NCBI GenBank assembly: GCA_000737985.1
Contig: JNVT01000092.1
Span: forward strand, 23,257 to 87,256
Reading direction: 5' to 3'
From: Gammaproteobacteria bacterium MFB021
Lineage (GTDB): Bacteria; Pseudomonadota; Gammaproteobacteria; Pseudomonadales; Halomonadaceae
DNA: 64,000 nucleotides
The translations under genes and the position numbers were made by a program. Shown here in pieces: positions 17,278-25,937 of this stretch (the first letter of the stretch is position 1; each line of letters opens with the position of its first letter). Below the pieces are notes generated by a model. The model saw only the letters and a program-made list of their open reading frames with translations. It was not told where the DNA came from and did no database searches.

Positions 17278-17715
17278 TTAGCGGCAGGCTTCCTCGCCAT
17301 CCACCCACAGCCAGTAGCCGACGCCGAACAGGGCGCCGATGATCAGGCCGGGACCGCTGGCGGCACCGGCGACGATGGCCAGGTTCCAGCTACCCGCGGT
17401 CATGCCGGCGGTCTCGACGCCGTAGTGGGCGCAGGCTTCATTGACGCCGCCATATTCGTGCAGCGCGTACTTCACTCCCTGCTTGAGGCCAATGGAGGCC
17501 AGGGCGGTGAGATACGGGTCACCGATCGGCGACAGCAGCGGGTTGGCCTCGTCATAGCCGTGATCCAGCGCGTAGGCGGTGGTGGCGGCGTCCAGCGTGG
17601 TGCCCAGGCCCGGGCCACGGGTGCCCGCGCAGCCGCTGAGCAGTGAGGCGACGAGCGCAAGGCTCGCGATGCCGGTAACGGTCCTGAAGCGCTTGACGGT
17701 CTTGAAAGTTTTCAT
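17278..17715 (-). CDS. Small outer-membrane-type lipoprotein, unknown function
   Basis: This is a 145-residue exported lipoprotein. It has a basic N-terminus (MKTFKTVKRFRTVTG), a hydrophobic stretch and the lipobox LLSGC, with Cys near residue 28 as the lipidation site. The mature part reads AGTRGPGLGTTLDAATTAYA and ends with a glycine-rich hydrophobic stretch (GAASGPGLIIGALFGVGYWL). It may sit in a membrane. The ATG at 17715 is preferred to 17742 because the signal sequence then starts normally. No family is recognised. Confidence 0.65.
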   Translation of the reverse strand: MKTFKTVKRFRTVTGIASLALVASLLSGCAGTRGPGLGTTLDAATTAYALDHGYDEANPLLSPIGDPYLTALASIGLKQGVKYALHEYGGVNEACAHYGVETAGMTAGSWNLAIVAGAASGPGLIIGALFGVGYWLWVDGEEACR

Positions 17716-18029
17716 CTCGAGGATCTCTGGGTGATCGGCCATGTGTGCGACGGTGTGGCGCGAGCCGTCTTGCTGGTCGATACCGCAGGATCTTTCGTCC
17801 CTGCGTAGCTACCCCGACGGTGTCTCTATTCCAGCTCTCGCTGGCTGCCGTCGGGACTATCGGCGTTACTAAAGGCAAACTTTAATTAGGAATTTGTAAT
17901 CGCAGCGTATCGATAGATGCATGTAGGGTGAATTTTGGTGAGTTATGTGTCGCTGATCGAGGGGCTGCTGGGGGCAGAACCGGCGGTAGGATGTGGAAGG
18001 CAGGCTGGGTCGATGGGCGCTATATGCAA
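17716..18029. other. Intergenic stretch without a recognisable gene
   Basis: This spacer contains the promoter side of the lipoprotein gene, with AT-rich sequence around 17865-17940. No ORF with family similarity, RNA gene or clear repeat was seen. Confidence 0.5.
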
Positions 18030-18059
18030 GTGCCCCTGTGGATATCTCCACCGGGGCAC
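18030..18059 (-). terminator. Strong hairpin downstream of the sorbosone-dehydrogenase-like gene
   Basis: GTGCCCC-T-GTGGA (18030 onward) pairs with TCCAC-C-GGGGCAC (to 18059) around TATC, with one mismatch. It lies 24 bases beyond the stop of the minus-strand gene. The T-run after it is weak, so termination strength is uncertain. Confidence 0.55.
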
Positions 18060-18082
18060 GCGTTTGGTACGGTCTGTCGCTA

Positions 18083-19537
18083 TCAGGTATTGCGGGTGTC
18101 GCTGTCACCGTCGATGGGTGCGGCCTCGGATGCCGGCGGCGGTGATGCATCGCCGGTGGCGCCGGCACCTTCATCGTTATCCATACCATCACTGGGGCCG
18201 GTATCGCCGCCCGCATCGACCGGGGCATCACGGGTCACCCGCCAGACCGCGTTGGTAAGGTCGTCGGCGATGATCACCGCGCCGTCGGGCGCCACGCTGA
18301 CCCCCACCGGACGGCCGCGGGTGGTGTCATCGCTGGCCAGGAAGCCGGAGACGAAGTCGACCGGATCACCGGCAGGCTTACCATTCTCGAACGGAATGAA
18401 AACCACCTTGTAGCCGACCGGATCGGCGCGGTTCCAACTGCCGTGCTCGCTGACGAAAACGCCGTCGCTGAACTCGCCACCGACTGCGGCATTGGAGAAG
18501 GCGACGCCGAGCGGCGCGCGGTGGGAGCCGAGGCTGTAGTCGGGGGCGATGGCGGACTCGACCTTGGCCGGGTCCTGCGGGCGCACCCGCGGGTCGACGT
18601 GCTGGCCCCAGTAGCTGTAGGGCCAGCCGTAGAAGCCGCCTTCCTGCACGCTGGTGAGATAGTCCGGCACCAGGTTGGGGCCCAGCTCGTCACGCTCGTT
18701 GACCACTGCCCACAGCGTATCGGTGCCGGGCTGGAAAGTCAGCGCGGTGGGGTTGCGCAGGCCGCTGGCGTAGGTGCGATGGGCGCCGGTCTCGGTGTCG
18801 ATCTGCCAGATCTCGGCGCGGTCGACCTCGGCGGCCATGCCGCGCTCGGTGATATTGCTGTTGGAGCCGATCCCCACGTAGAGATGCTGGCCATCGGGGC
18901 TCGCGGTCAGCGCCTTGGTCCAGTGGTGGTTGATCTGTGCCGGCAGCGGCGTCAGCGTCTCGGGGGCGCCTCGGGCGGCGGTCTGACCCGGCTGATAGTC
19001 GAAGCGCACCAGTGCATCCTGATTGGCGACATAGAGGTCGCTGCCCACCAGTGCCAGGCCGTAGGGGGCGTTCAGGCCGTCGGCGAACACCGTCTGCTGC
19101 TCGTAGGTGCCATCGCCATCGGCGTCGCGCAGCAGGGTGAGGCGATCACCGCCTTTCACCGCGGTGGTACCCTTGGACTGGATCAGCCCGGCAATGAAAT
19201 CCTTCGGCCGGACCTTGGGCGCATTGCCGCCGCCCTTGCCCTCGGCGACCAGGATATCGCCGTTGGGCAGTACCAGGGTCTGGCGCGGCACCTGCAGATC
19301 GGTGGCGATGGCGGTAATGGTGTAGCCCTTGGGGACCTCGGGCTTGCGCTCGTTCCAGGGTGTCTGCTCGGGCACGCCCATGTTGGGCAGCAGGCCGCGC
19401 TGCGGCTCGGGCAACTGAGGGTCGGCGCCATACTGGGCCTCGGCGGCCAGGGCGCCGGTGGCGACCAGCAGCAGTGGCAGCAGGGTCAGGCGTGACAGAC
19501 ACGCGAGCGGGGCGGTTTGACGCGGGCGAGTTTTCAT
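18083..19537 (-). CDS. PQQ-type sugar (glucose/sorbosone) dehydrogenase-like exported protein
   Basis: This is a 484-residue secreted or periplasmic beta-propeller protein of the glucose/sorbosone dehydrogenase family, which oxidises sugars or aldoses with PQQ. After a signal peptide (LLPLLLVATGALAAEA) the propeller shows family motifs: VLPNGDILVAEGKGGG, INHHWTKALTASPDGQHLYV (candidate catalytic His), ASGLRNPTALTF, and SEHGSWNRADPVGYKV. The last 45 residues are acidic and low-complexity (GGDTGPSDGMDNDEGAGATG). It overlaps the DUF2231 gene by one base (TGATG), so the two are translationally coupled. No PQQ synthesis genes are in the window. Confidence 0.85.
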   Translation of the reverse strand: MKTRPRQTAPLACLSRLTLLPLLLVATGALAAEAQYGADPQLPEPQRGLLPNMGVPEQTPWNERKPEVPKGYTITAIATDLQVPRQTLVLPNGDILVAEGKGGGNAPKVRPKDFIAGLIQSKGTTAVKGGDRLTLLRDADGDGTYEQQTVFADGLNAPYGLALVGSDLYVANQDALVRFDYQPGQTAARGAPETLTPLPAQINHHWTKALTASPDGQHLYVGIGSNSNITERGMAAEVDRAEIWQIDTETGAHRTYASGLRNPTALTFQPGTDTLWAVVNERDELGPNLVPDYLTSVQEGGFYGWPYSYWGQHVDPRVRPQDPAKVESAIAPDYSLGSHRAPLGVAFSNAAVGGEFSDGVFVSEHGSWNRADPVGYKVVFIPFENGKPAGDPVDFVSGFLASDDTTRGRPVGVSVAPDGAVIIADDLTNAVWRVTRDAPVDAGGDTGPSDGMDNDEGAGATGDASPPPASEAAPIDGDSDTRNT

Positions 19538-19995
19538 CAGGCGCGGCCTCCCGTCATCTCTTGTGCGATAGCGCGGTTGCGCGAAAGTCCGATCAGTGCC
19601 GCCACCAGGGCGAGCAGGGCAATCACGATCGAGAGCACGAAGCCGGTGGGCATCATCGCCCAGGCATCGCGGGCGTGGACCAGCGCATTGATGAAGCCGA
19701 GCACGAAGGTGACCAGCAGCAGCAGGCACTCCAGCGCGGCGCGACCGCGCTGGCCGCTGGCCATCACGATGCCGCCCAGCGCGAACAGCCAGGCGAGGCC
19801 GTTGAACACCAGGCCGCCGGCAATCGCCCAGGAGGCAAAGGTCGACCACTGAATGTGATAGCTGGTGGCATAGGCGTAGTCGCTCAGCGCGGCGGTCAGA
19901 TAGAGCGGGAAGGTGCCCGCCAGCAGCAGCCCGTGCAGCGGATTGATTCCGCGACGGACCACGCGGACGCGGGTCGATTCGGCAGTGGTGGTCAT
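19537..19995 (-). CDS. DUF2231 membrane protein
   Basis: A 152-residue inner-membrane protein with four predicted helices and the DUF2231 opening INPLHGLLLAGTFPLYLTAA. The other helices include SWAIAGGLVFNGLAWLFALG and LECLLLLVTFVLGFINALVH. DUF2231 is of unknown function but often precedes sorbosone-type dehydrogenases, as here. It may anchor the dehydrogenase or link it to the respiratory chain; this is inference from coupling, not from a redox motif. It is the first gene of the two-gene operon. Confidence 0.8.
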   Translation of the reverse strand: MTTTAESTRVRVVRRGINPLHGLLLAGTFPLYLTAALSDYAYATSYHIQWSTFASWAIAGGLVFNGLAWLFALGGIVMASGQRGRAALECLLLLVTFVLGFINALVHARDAWAMMPTGFVLSIVIALLALVAALIGLSRNRAIAQEMTGGRA

Positions 19996-20237
19996 GGCAA
20001 GGTCCTTTTGCGGTGGCCAGCGAAGCGCTACGCGCCCTATTGAGGAAGTGCGTGTATTAGGGTTTTCGGTTGAAGTGTAGCCGACATCTCCGGCTTGTCG
20101 TGGCGTGGTGCGTATGCCTCCGGGCGAGCGCCGTCATGTTGTACCGAAGGCGCATGTCATCGGCGCGCCAGCGTTGCTATCGTGCTCCGGCGTCGGCGGC
20201 TGGCCGCCTCACTCTCATCGTCATCGACAGGTGCCAT

Positions 20238-21161
20238 GTGCCTTTTATCGCCGTGTTCTATCTCGCGGTCGTCGTGCTGCTCTTTTCCGGCAATCTGGTG
20301 GTCGGCAAGTTCGCCACCGCCAGCTTGCCGCCGCTGACCCTGGCGTGGTCGCGCATGCTGGTGGTGTTCCTCGCGGTGACGCTGATCTTCGGCTCCGCCG
20401 CCTGGCGCCAGCGTCAGGTGCTGGGGCGCGAGATCAAGGCGCTGGCGATCATGTCGATCAACGGCATGGCGCTGTTCTCCGCGCTGCTCTACTCGGCGCT
20501 GCGGGTCAGCAATGCGACCACGGTGGCGGTACTGGAGAGCCTGACCCCGGCGGCCACCGCCATGCTGATGGCGCTGTTTTTCCGCGAGCGTCTGGGGCGC
20601 ATACGCTGGTTGGGTATTCTGCTCTCCGCCGGCGGTGCGGCCTGGGTGGTTTCGGACGGGGCTATAGTGCGCACGCTGGCGCGGTTGCAGACCGGCGATG
20701 CGCTGGTAGCAGCGGCGGTGCTGGCCTGGGTGGTCTACTCGATGGCGGCGCGCCACTGGCTGAGCCGGGTGCCGTTCTACGCCTCGCTGGTGCCGATGAC
20801 CGGCATCGCGGTGCTGTTTCTCACGCCGTTGGTGGTGGTCGAGAATGTCTTCTTCGCCGAGGCCTGGCAGCTCGACGGTCATGCGCTTGCCGCCATTCTC
20901 TATCTGGGGCTTGGCCCTTCGCTGATCGCGTTGATCTGCTACAACCGGGCGCTGCTGCTGGTCGGCCCCAGCCACACCGCGACCTCGCTCAACCTGCTGC
21001 CGGTGGTGACCATGGGGCTCGGCTATCTGATGCTCGGCGCGCCGATCACGCTCAATCAGGTGGTCGGCGCGCTGGTGGTGATCGTCGGCGTCTCGCTGGT
21101 GACACTCAATCTGCGCCGGCGGCGGCTGCCACCGCTGGAAGACTCGGCGAGAGGCGCCTAG
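20238..21161 (+). CDS. EamA/DMT superfamily transporter
   Basis: A ten-helix inner-membrane metabolite exporter of about 307 residues with two EamA halves. The first opens with FIAVFYLAVVVLLFSGNLVV and the second with DALVAAAVLAWVVYSMAA. The conserved SNATTVAVLESLTPAATAML and YLGLGPSLIALICYNRALLL segments support the call. The start is uncertain. The open frame reaches 20070, but the family begins at the first helix, so the GTG at 20238 is used, with only a weak AGG before it. Its last 4 bases overlap the stop of the convergent IclR gene. Confidence 0.82.
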   Translation: MPFIAVFYLAVVVLLFSGNLVVGKFATASLPPLTLAWSRMLVVFLAVTLIFGSAAWRQRQVLGREIKALAIMSINGMALFSALLYSALRVSNATTVAVLESLTPAATAMLMALFFRERLGRIRWLGILLSAGGAAWVVSDGAIVRTLARLQTGDALVAAAVLAWVVYSMAARHWLSRVPFYASLVPMTGIAVLFLTPLVVVENVFFAEAWQLDGHALAAILYLGLGPSLIALICYNRALLLVGPSHTATSLNLLPVVTMGLGYLMLGAPITLNQVVGALVVIVGVSLVTLNLRRRRLPPLEDSARGA

Positions 21162-21952
21162 CGTCGGGTGCGCGCCGCCTGGGTGATGGCCCGCGCACAC
21201 TCCAGCAGCGGTGGTCCGAGGGTATCGATGGCGTTTTCCAACTGCCAGCGGCTGGCAGGCGCGGTGACGTGCACTGCCGCCACTGGCTGCCCTGAGGCAT
21301 TGATCACGGGGGCGGCGATATTGATGTCGCCGCGGAAGTACTCGGCGTTGTTCCAGGCCAGACCGCGCTGGCGGCACTGCTGCACGATCTCCACCAGGGC
21401 TTCGATCTCGGTGACGGTGTTGGCGGTGTGGGCGATGCGCTCGCTGCGTTCTAGATGATCGCGCAGGGCGGCGTCATCGAGCGCCGAGAGGTAGGCGCGG
21501 CCGGAGGCAGTGCAGAACATCGGCACGCGGCTGCCGATCGGCATGTGGATCGGAATGTAGTGGCGGCTGGTGAAGCGCGCCACATAGACCATGTCGAGCC
21601 CGCAGGGCTCGGTCAGCGAGACCGTCTCCAGGCAGCGATTGCTGAGATCCGACAGATACGGGTTGGCGCAATCGATCAGCAGATTGGCCTCGAGATACTG
21701 TGCGCCCACGCCGAGCACGCCGATGCCGATCCGGTACTTGCGGCTCTGCGCCACGCGCACCAGGTAACCGAGCTGCTCCAGCGTATGGGTGATGCGCTGT
21801 ACCGAGCCCATGCTCATCTCGGTGAGTCTGGCGATCTCCGACAGGCTGAGCTCGCTATGGTGAGCATCGAACAGTCCCAGCACCACGAACGCCTTCTCGA
21901 TCGACTGGTTGAACAGCGCCGAGCGGGCACCGGCGCTTGCTGAGTCGGCCAT
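21158..21952 (-). CDS. IclR-family transcriptional regulator
   Basis: The 264-residue protein has a winged HTH (residues 15-75: SIEKAFVVLGLFDAHHSELS, then EIARLTEMSMGSVQRITHTL) and a C-terminal IclR effector domain (residues 90-255: VSLTEPCGLDMVYVARFTSR, FCTASGRAYLSAL, and GLAWNNAEYFRGDINIAAPV). The ATG at 21952 has AGGAG five bases upstream, lying just past the stop of the oxidase gene; an ATG at 21967 overlaps that stop (ATGA). It is the last gene of the ABC transporter-oxidase operon and probably controls it, perhaps at the palindrome near 25680. Confidence 0.88.
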   Translation of the reverse strand: MADSASAGARSALFNQSIEKAFVVLGLFDAHHSELSLSEIARLTEMSMGSVQRITHTLEQLGYLVRVAQSRKYRIGIGVLGVGAQYLEANLLIDCANPYLSDLSNRCLETVSLTEPCGLDMVYVARFTSRHYIPIHMPIGSRVPMFCTASGRAYLSALDDAALRDHLERSERIAHTANTVTEIEALVEIVQQCRQRGLAWNNAEYFRGDINIAAPVINASGQPVAAVHVTAPASRWQLENAIDTLGPPLLECARAITQAARTRR

Positions 21953-21963
21953 CGGGTCTCCTG

Positions 21964-23253
21964 TCATCGCTCCAGCCAATCCTGGGTCCGATAGTACTGG
22001 ATCACCGCCGCGACGTAGAGCCGCTGCAGGCCGTGCAGCGGGATCGGCGCGATGGGGGTGACCGGTAGTGGCAGGGCGTCGGCGAGTGCCCGGCTACCGA
22101 GATGGCGGCCGATCAGGCTGCCCAGATGCGTGCCCATTCCCACCCCGCGGCCGTTGTAACCCAGCGCCACGTGCAAGCCGGGGGCGGGCTCGTGCACATG
22201 CGGCATGGCATCCTGGGTCAGCGCCACTCGCCCGCCCCAGGCATAGTCGATCTCGATGCCCTTCAGCGCCGGATAGAGTCTGGTCATGCCACTGATCAGA
22301 TGGCGGAAGTCGCCAGGATCGCGAGGGTCATGTAAAGGCCCACGCCCGCCGAACAGCAGCCGGCCGGCGGCATCGCGGCGGAAATAGAACAGCAGCTTGC
22401 GCGCATCCGAGGCGACCTCTCCCCGGGGCAGAATGGTCGCGCCTTCCTCCGCGCTCAGCGGCCGGGTAGCGATCTGAAAACTGTTGGCGGCGATCACGCT
22501 GCGCGCCAGACCGGGCTGTAGGGTGTCGGTATAGCCGTTGGTGCACAGCAGCACCTGCTCTGCCGTCACTTCTCCGCGGGCGGTGGACGCCCGCCAGCCC
22601 TCGGCCTGACGGGTCAGCCCGGTCACCGCCGAGCTCTCGTGGAGCTGTGCACCCGCCGCGCTCGCCGCCCGGGCCAGGCCGCGCACGAAGGCCAAGGGAT
22701 TGAGGCTGCCCGCACGCGGGTCGCGCCAGCCGGCCAGATAGGCCGCGGTGCCGAGGCGCTCGGCGCAGGCCTCCCGCGTCAGCCACTCGACCTCGACCCC
22801 ACGCGCGGCCCACTGCGCGGCGCGGTTCTCGATCCGCTGGATGCCGGCTTGGGTGGCCGCGGGCTGCAGCCAACCGTGACGCTGGGCGTCGCACTCGATG
22901 GCATGGCGCTGGATGAGTTCGAAGACCACGTCGGCGTTGCGGCTGCTGGTGTCGATCAGGCGCTCGCCGCGCTCCTGACCATAGCGCTCGATCAGCTGAT
23001 CAGGGTCGTACTTGAGCCCCGGAATGACCTGGCCGCCGTTGCGTCCCGAGGCACCCCAGCCGATCGTGTCGGCCTCCAGCAGGCGTGTCGAGATGCCGCG
23101 TTCGGCCAGCGCCAGCGCCGCGGCGACCCCGGTGAAGCCGCCGCCGACGATCAGCACGTCGCTGCGGCAGGTACCTTCGAGTGCGGGTAGCGGCGCCGCC
23201 GGCGGCTGACTCTCGGCCCAGAGCGATCGCAGCATCGGCTGTAAAGTGGGCAT
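21964..23253 (-). CDS. FAD-dependent amine/amino-acid oxidase (DadA/PuuB-like)
   Basis: A DAO-family flavoprotein of 429 residues. It has the FAD dinucleotide motif VLIVGGGFTGVAAALALAER at about residues 32-52, the family loop GWGASGRNGGQVIPGLKYDP, and the C-terminal ALGYNGRGVGMGTHLGSLIG segment that closes the flavin site. Relatives include gamma-glutamylputrescine oxidase PuuB and D-amino-acid oxidases. It should oxidise an amine or amino acid imported by the adjacent ABC system. AGGAG precedes the ATG. It lies 15 bases after the ATPase gene in one minus-strand operon. The substrate is not fixed by sequence. Confidence 0.85.
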   Translation of the reverse strand: MPTLQPMLRSLWAESQPPAAPLPALEGTCRSDVLIVGGGFTGVAAALALAERGISTRLLEADTIGWGASGRNGGQVIPGLKYDPDQLIERYGQERGERLIDTSSRNADVVFELIQRHAIECDAQRHGWLQPAATQAGIQRIENRAAQWAARGVEVEWLTREACAERLGTAAYLAGWRDPRAGSLNPLAFVRGLARAASAAGAQLHESSAVTGLTRQAEGWRASTARGEVTAEQVLLCTNGYTDTLQPGLARSVIAANSFQIATRPLSAEEGATILPRGEVASDARKLLFYFRRDAAGRLLFGGRGPLHDPRDPGDFRHLISGMTRLYPALKGIEIDYAWGGRVALTQDAMPHVHEPAPGLHVALGYNGRGVGMGTHLGSLIGRHLGSRALADALPLPVTPIAPIPLHGLQRLYVAAVIQYYRTQDWLER

Positions 23254-23268
23254 CGATGCTTCTCCTGT

Positions 23269-23997
23269 TCAGTGGTCGAGCACGCGGCGCAGGAAATCCT
23301 GCGTACGCGCGTTCTGTGGCTCGCTGAGCACGCGCGACGCCGGCCCCTCCTCGACGATCTGGCCGCCGTAGAGAAAGCAGACCCGATCGGCCACCTCCTT
23401 GGCGAAACTCATCTCGTGGGTGACCACGACCATGGTCATGCCCTCTGCCGCCAGGTCGCGCATCACCGTCAGCACATCGCCCACCAGTTCCGGGTCGAGC
23501 GCCGAGGTGGGCTCGTCGAACAGGATCGCCTCCGGACGCATCGCCAGCGCCCGAGCGATCGCCACCCGCTGCTGCTGGCCGCCGGAGAGCTGGGTCGGAT
23601 AGGCCGCCTGCTTCTCGGCCAGGCCGACTTTCTCTAGCAGCGCCTGAGCGTGCTGGCGCGCCTCGGCCCGCGACTCCCCCTTGACGAAGACAGGGCCCTC
23701 CATCACGTTCTCGAGCACCGTGCGGTGGGGAAAGAGATTGAAGCGCTGAAACACCATGCCGACCCGGGTGCGCAGCGCGTGGATGTCGCTGCGCCGGACA
23801 TCCACTGTCTGCCCGTGGATGGTGATCGCGCCGCTGTCGTAGCTCTCCAGACCGTTGATGCAGCGCAGCACGGTGGACTTGCCCGAGCCGGAAGGACCGA
23901 TGAGACAGACCACTTCGCCGGCGGCGACCTCGAGACTGACGCCCTTGAGCACCTGGGTCGCGCCGAAGGCCTTGTGGATATGGTCGATGGCGATCAT
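23269..23997 (-). CDS. Polar amino acid ABC transporter ATP-binding protein
   Basis: The 242-residue ATPase drives uptake by the transporter encoded beside it. It shows Walker [10 protein letters not shown] (residues 34-42), Q-loop [11 protein letters not shown], signature [15 protein letters not shown], Walker [13 protein letters not shown], and the switch His in VVTHEM, all as in GlnQ/HisP. The first base pairs overlap the permease stop (ATGA, 4 bases), so translation is coupled. The next gene downstream is the FAD oxidase. Confidence 0.95.
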   Translation of the reverse strand: MIAIDHIHKAFGATQVLKGVSLEVAAGEVVCLIGPSGSGKSTVLRCINGLESYDSGAITIHGQTVDVRRSDIHALRTRVGMVFQRFNLFPHRTVLENVMEGPVFVKGESRAEARQHAQALLEKVGLAEKQAAYPTQLSGGQQQRVAIARALAMRPEAILFDEPTSALDPELVGDVLTVMRDLAAEGMTMVVVTHEMSFAKEVADRVCFLYGGQIVEEGPASRVLSEPQNARTQDFLRRVLDH

Positions 23998-24659
23998 TGG
24001 TCGGCTCCCTGTCGCGACTTAGCGAAGAAACGCTCCAGGCGGTTGACGCCGAAGATCAGCGGCAGGCTGAGCGCCAGGTACATCAGCGCCACCATGGTGT
24101 AGACGGTGGTGTTCTGGAACGTCGAAGCGGCGATCAGCTGCCCGGCCCGGGTCATCTCCGCCACGGTGATGGTCGAGGCGAGCGAGGAGTCCTTGAGAAT
24201 CATGACCGCGGTATTGCCGTAGGGGGGCAGGGCGATGCGTATCGCCTGGGGCAGGACCACACGACGCATGATCAGGGCACTCTTCATGCCGATGGACTTG
24301 GCCGCTTCGATCTGGCCCGAGTCGATCGCCTCGATGCCGGCGCGGAAGTTCTCTGCCTGATAGGCGCTATAGGCGATCCCCAGGCCGATGATGCTGGCCT
24401 GGAAGGCGCTCAGATCGATGCCCAACTCGGGAATGACGAAGTAGATGTAAAAAAGCTGCACGATGATCGGCAGGCCGCGGATCACGTTGATGAAGGTGCC
24501 GGCCAGCGCCGAGACCGGCGTCAGCGGCGAGCGTTTCATCAGCGCCAGCAGCAGCCCCAGCAGGGTGCTGAGCAGCAGGGCGCCCAGGGTGATCTGCACC
24601 GTGACGACGGCACCCTTGAGCAGGATCGGGAAAAACGCGGCGATATCGGCGTACGCCAT
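23994..24659 (-). CDS. Polar amino acid ABC transporter permease
   Basis: This is a 221-residue inner-membrane permease of the HisM/GlnP type with about five helices. It has the N-terminal segment [20 protein letters not shown], the coupling EAA-loop [21 protein letters not shown], and the family motif [16 protein letters not shown] single permease suggests a homodimer. It is translationally coupled to the ATPase gene. A gap of 113 bases with a hairpin separates it from the binding-protein gene. Confidence 0.93.
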   Translation of the reverse strand: MAYADIAAFFPILLKGAVVTVQITLGALLLSTLLGLLLALMKRSPLTPVSALAGTFINVIRGLPIIVQLFYIYFVIPELGIDLSAFQASIIGLGIAYSAYQAENFRAGIEAIDSGQIEAAKSIGMKSALIMRRVVLPQAIRIALPPYGNTAVMILKDSSLASTITVAEMTRAGQLIAASTFQNTTVYTMVALMYLALSLPLIFGVNRLERFFAKSRQGADQ

Positions 24660-24686
24660 AGGGTCCTCCTGGGCCGAGGCCGGGCG

Positions 24687-24708
24687 CGCCGGACAGCGAG
24701 GTCCGGCG
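24687..24708. other. Hairpin between binding-protein and permease genes
   Basis: CGCCGGAC (24687-24694) pairs perfectly with GTCCGGCG (24701-24708) around AGCGAG, in the 113-base gap inside the ABC operon. Such hairpins often stabilise or partly terminate the upstream message, so that the binding protein is made in excess over the permease. That role is inference. Confidence 0.5.
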
Positions 24709-24772
24709 TGCGGCGGTCAGCGGGGAAGGGTGGGAGAGCGGCTGAGTGTTGGTGGTGGCACGGTGGGGCGTA

Positions 24773-25576
24773 CTACAGCCCCCACTTGGCGAAGATGGCA
24801 TCGAGCTTGCCGCTTGCCTTGAGCTTGGCCAGGGAGGCGTTGACGCGCTCGAGCAGCGCGGTGTTGTCCTTGGCCACGGCCAGCGCGAGCTCGCCCACCA
24901 TCTGCTGCTGGTAGTCGGGAGACAGCTCGAGATCGGCGAAGCGGCCCTGCTTGAGCTGGTAAGCCATCACCGGTGCGTCACCAATGCCCGCCACGATGCG
25001 ACCCAGGGAGACGTCGCGCATCATGTCGGCAAGGGTGTCGTAGTTGCGAATCTCGGGAAACAGGCCGGTCGCCTGTAGCTGGCGCACATAGGTCGTACCC
25101 ACCTGGGCGCCGACCACCTGGCCCTTGAGATCGTCGAGTGTATGAATGTTGCCCTGATGATCACGCTTGACGATCACGCCCTCACCGTAGGGATAGACAT
25201 CGTCACTGAAGGCGACGACCTTGGCGCGCTCGGGGGTACGCAGCATGGCCGCGGAGATGATGTCGATCTTGCCCGAGGTGAGCGACGGGATCAGCGCATT
25301 GAACGGCGACTCCTTGATCTCGACTTTGGCCCCCATGTCCTGACCCACGGCCTCGATCAGATCGACCATGGCGCCGGTGATCTTGCCGCTGGAGACATCC
25401 AGAAAGGTGAAGGGGATACCGCTGGGGGTGGCGCCGGCGACCAGCGTCTCCTGTGCCTGGACGGCGCTGACGCCTGCCGTGGCCAGGCCCAGCGCAGCGG
25501 CGGCCACGAGGCAGTGGCGGCGGAGGCGAGCCAGCCAACGCAAAGATGTGCGGGGAGTGGGTGAGTAATCGATCAT
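24773..25576 (-). CDS. Polar amino acid ABC transporter periplasmic binding protein
   Basis: An extracellular solute-binding protein family 3 member of 267 residues. It has a long signal peptide (WLARLRRHCLVAAAALGLAT, cleavage near VQAQ-ETLVAG) and then the typical GIPFTFLD, SGKITGAMVDLIEAVGQDMG, LIPSLTSGKIDIISAAM and YVRQLQATG segments of the two-lobed fold. It is the first gene of a five-gene operon: binding protein, permease, ATPase, FAD oxidase, IclR. The ribosome site before the ATG is weak (AGGTAG). The ligand is an amino acid or related amine, not further defined. Confidence 0.92.
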   Translation of the reverse strand: MIDYSPTPRTSLRWLARLRRHCLVAAAALGLATAGVSAVQAQETLVAGATPSGIPFTFLDVSSGKITGAMVDLIEAVGQDMGAKVEIKESPFNALIPSLTSGKIDIISAAMLRTPERAKVVAFSDDVYPYGEGVIVKRDHQGNIHTLDDLKGQVVGAQVGTTYVRQLQATGLFPEIRNYDTLADMMRDVSLGRIVAGIGDAPVMAYQLKQGRFADLELSPDYQQQMVGELALAVAKDNTALLERVNASLAKLKASGKLDAIFAKWGL

Positions 25577-25672
25577 GAGGCTACCTGTCTTGTGGGGTTG
25601 TTATGTCGACTCAGCGATTCACCTGCCTGTTCGAGCCTATCCAAGCATTGATTTATCGGCAAGTGTTAAGTT

Positions 25673-25689
25673 TTATCGAATATCGATAA
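25673..25689. promoter_or_regulatory. Palindrome in the ABC-operon promoter region
   Basis: TTATCGAATATCGATAA is a near-perfect inverted repeat (TTATCG/CGATAA) about 100 bases upstream of the binding-protein start, within an AT-rich island of the 361-base spacer 25577-25937. IclR operators are often 15-17-base palindromes of this shape, and an IclR gene closes the operon, so it is a candidate operator. The remainder of the spacer shows no gene. Confidence 0.45.
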
Positions 25690-25937
25690 TTTGGCGCTAT
25701 CGTATCAGCGCGGCTTGCGCCAGCCCCGCCGAGGTACCCCCTAACCAGCGATTTCCGCTCGAAAAACCGGCGAGTCACGCGATACGTGGAGCAGCGCAGA
25801 CGGGACGCTCTCGAAGGAATGGCAGGGTGCTCGAATACCACCAAGGTCTAGCTGCTCGATCCCGGGCTGGACTGGGGTAAGCTGGGGATCGGCGTCGACA
25901 GGTGGCTTGGCGTGACTGACTCAGAAGGAGAGAACCG

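Noticed and set aside
21106..21300. Possible small gene between the DMT exporter and IclR genes
   Set aside because: The two genes overlap by 4 bases; the frame is a shadow.
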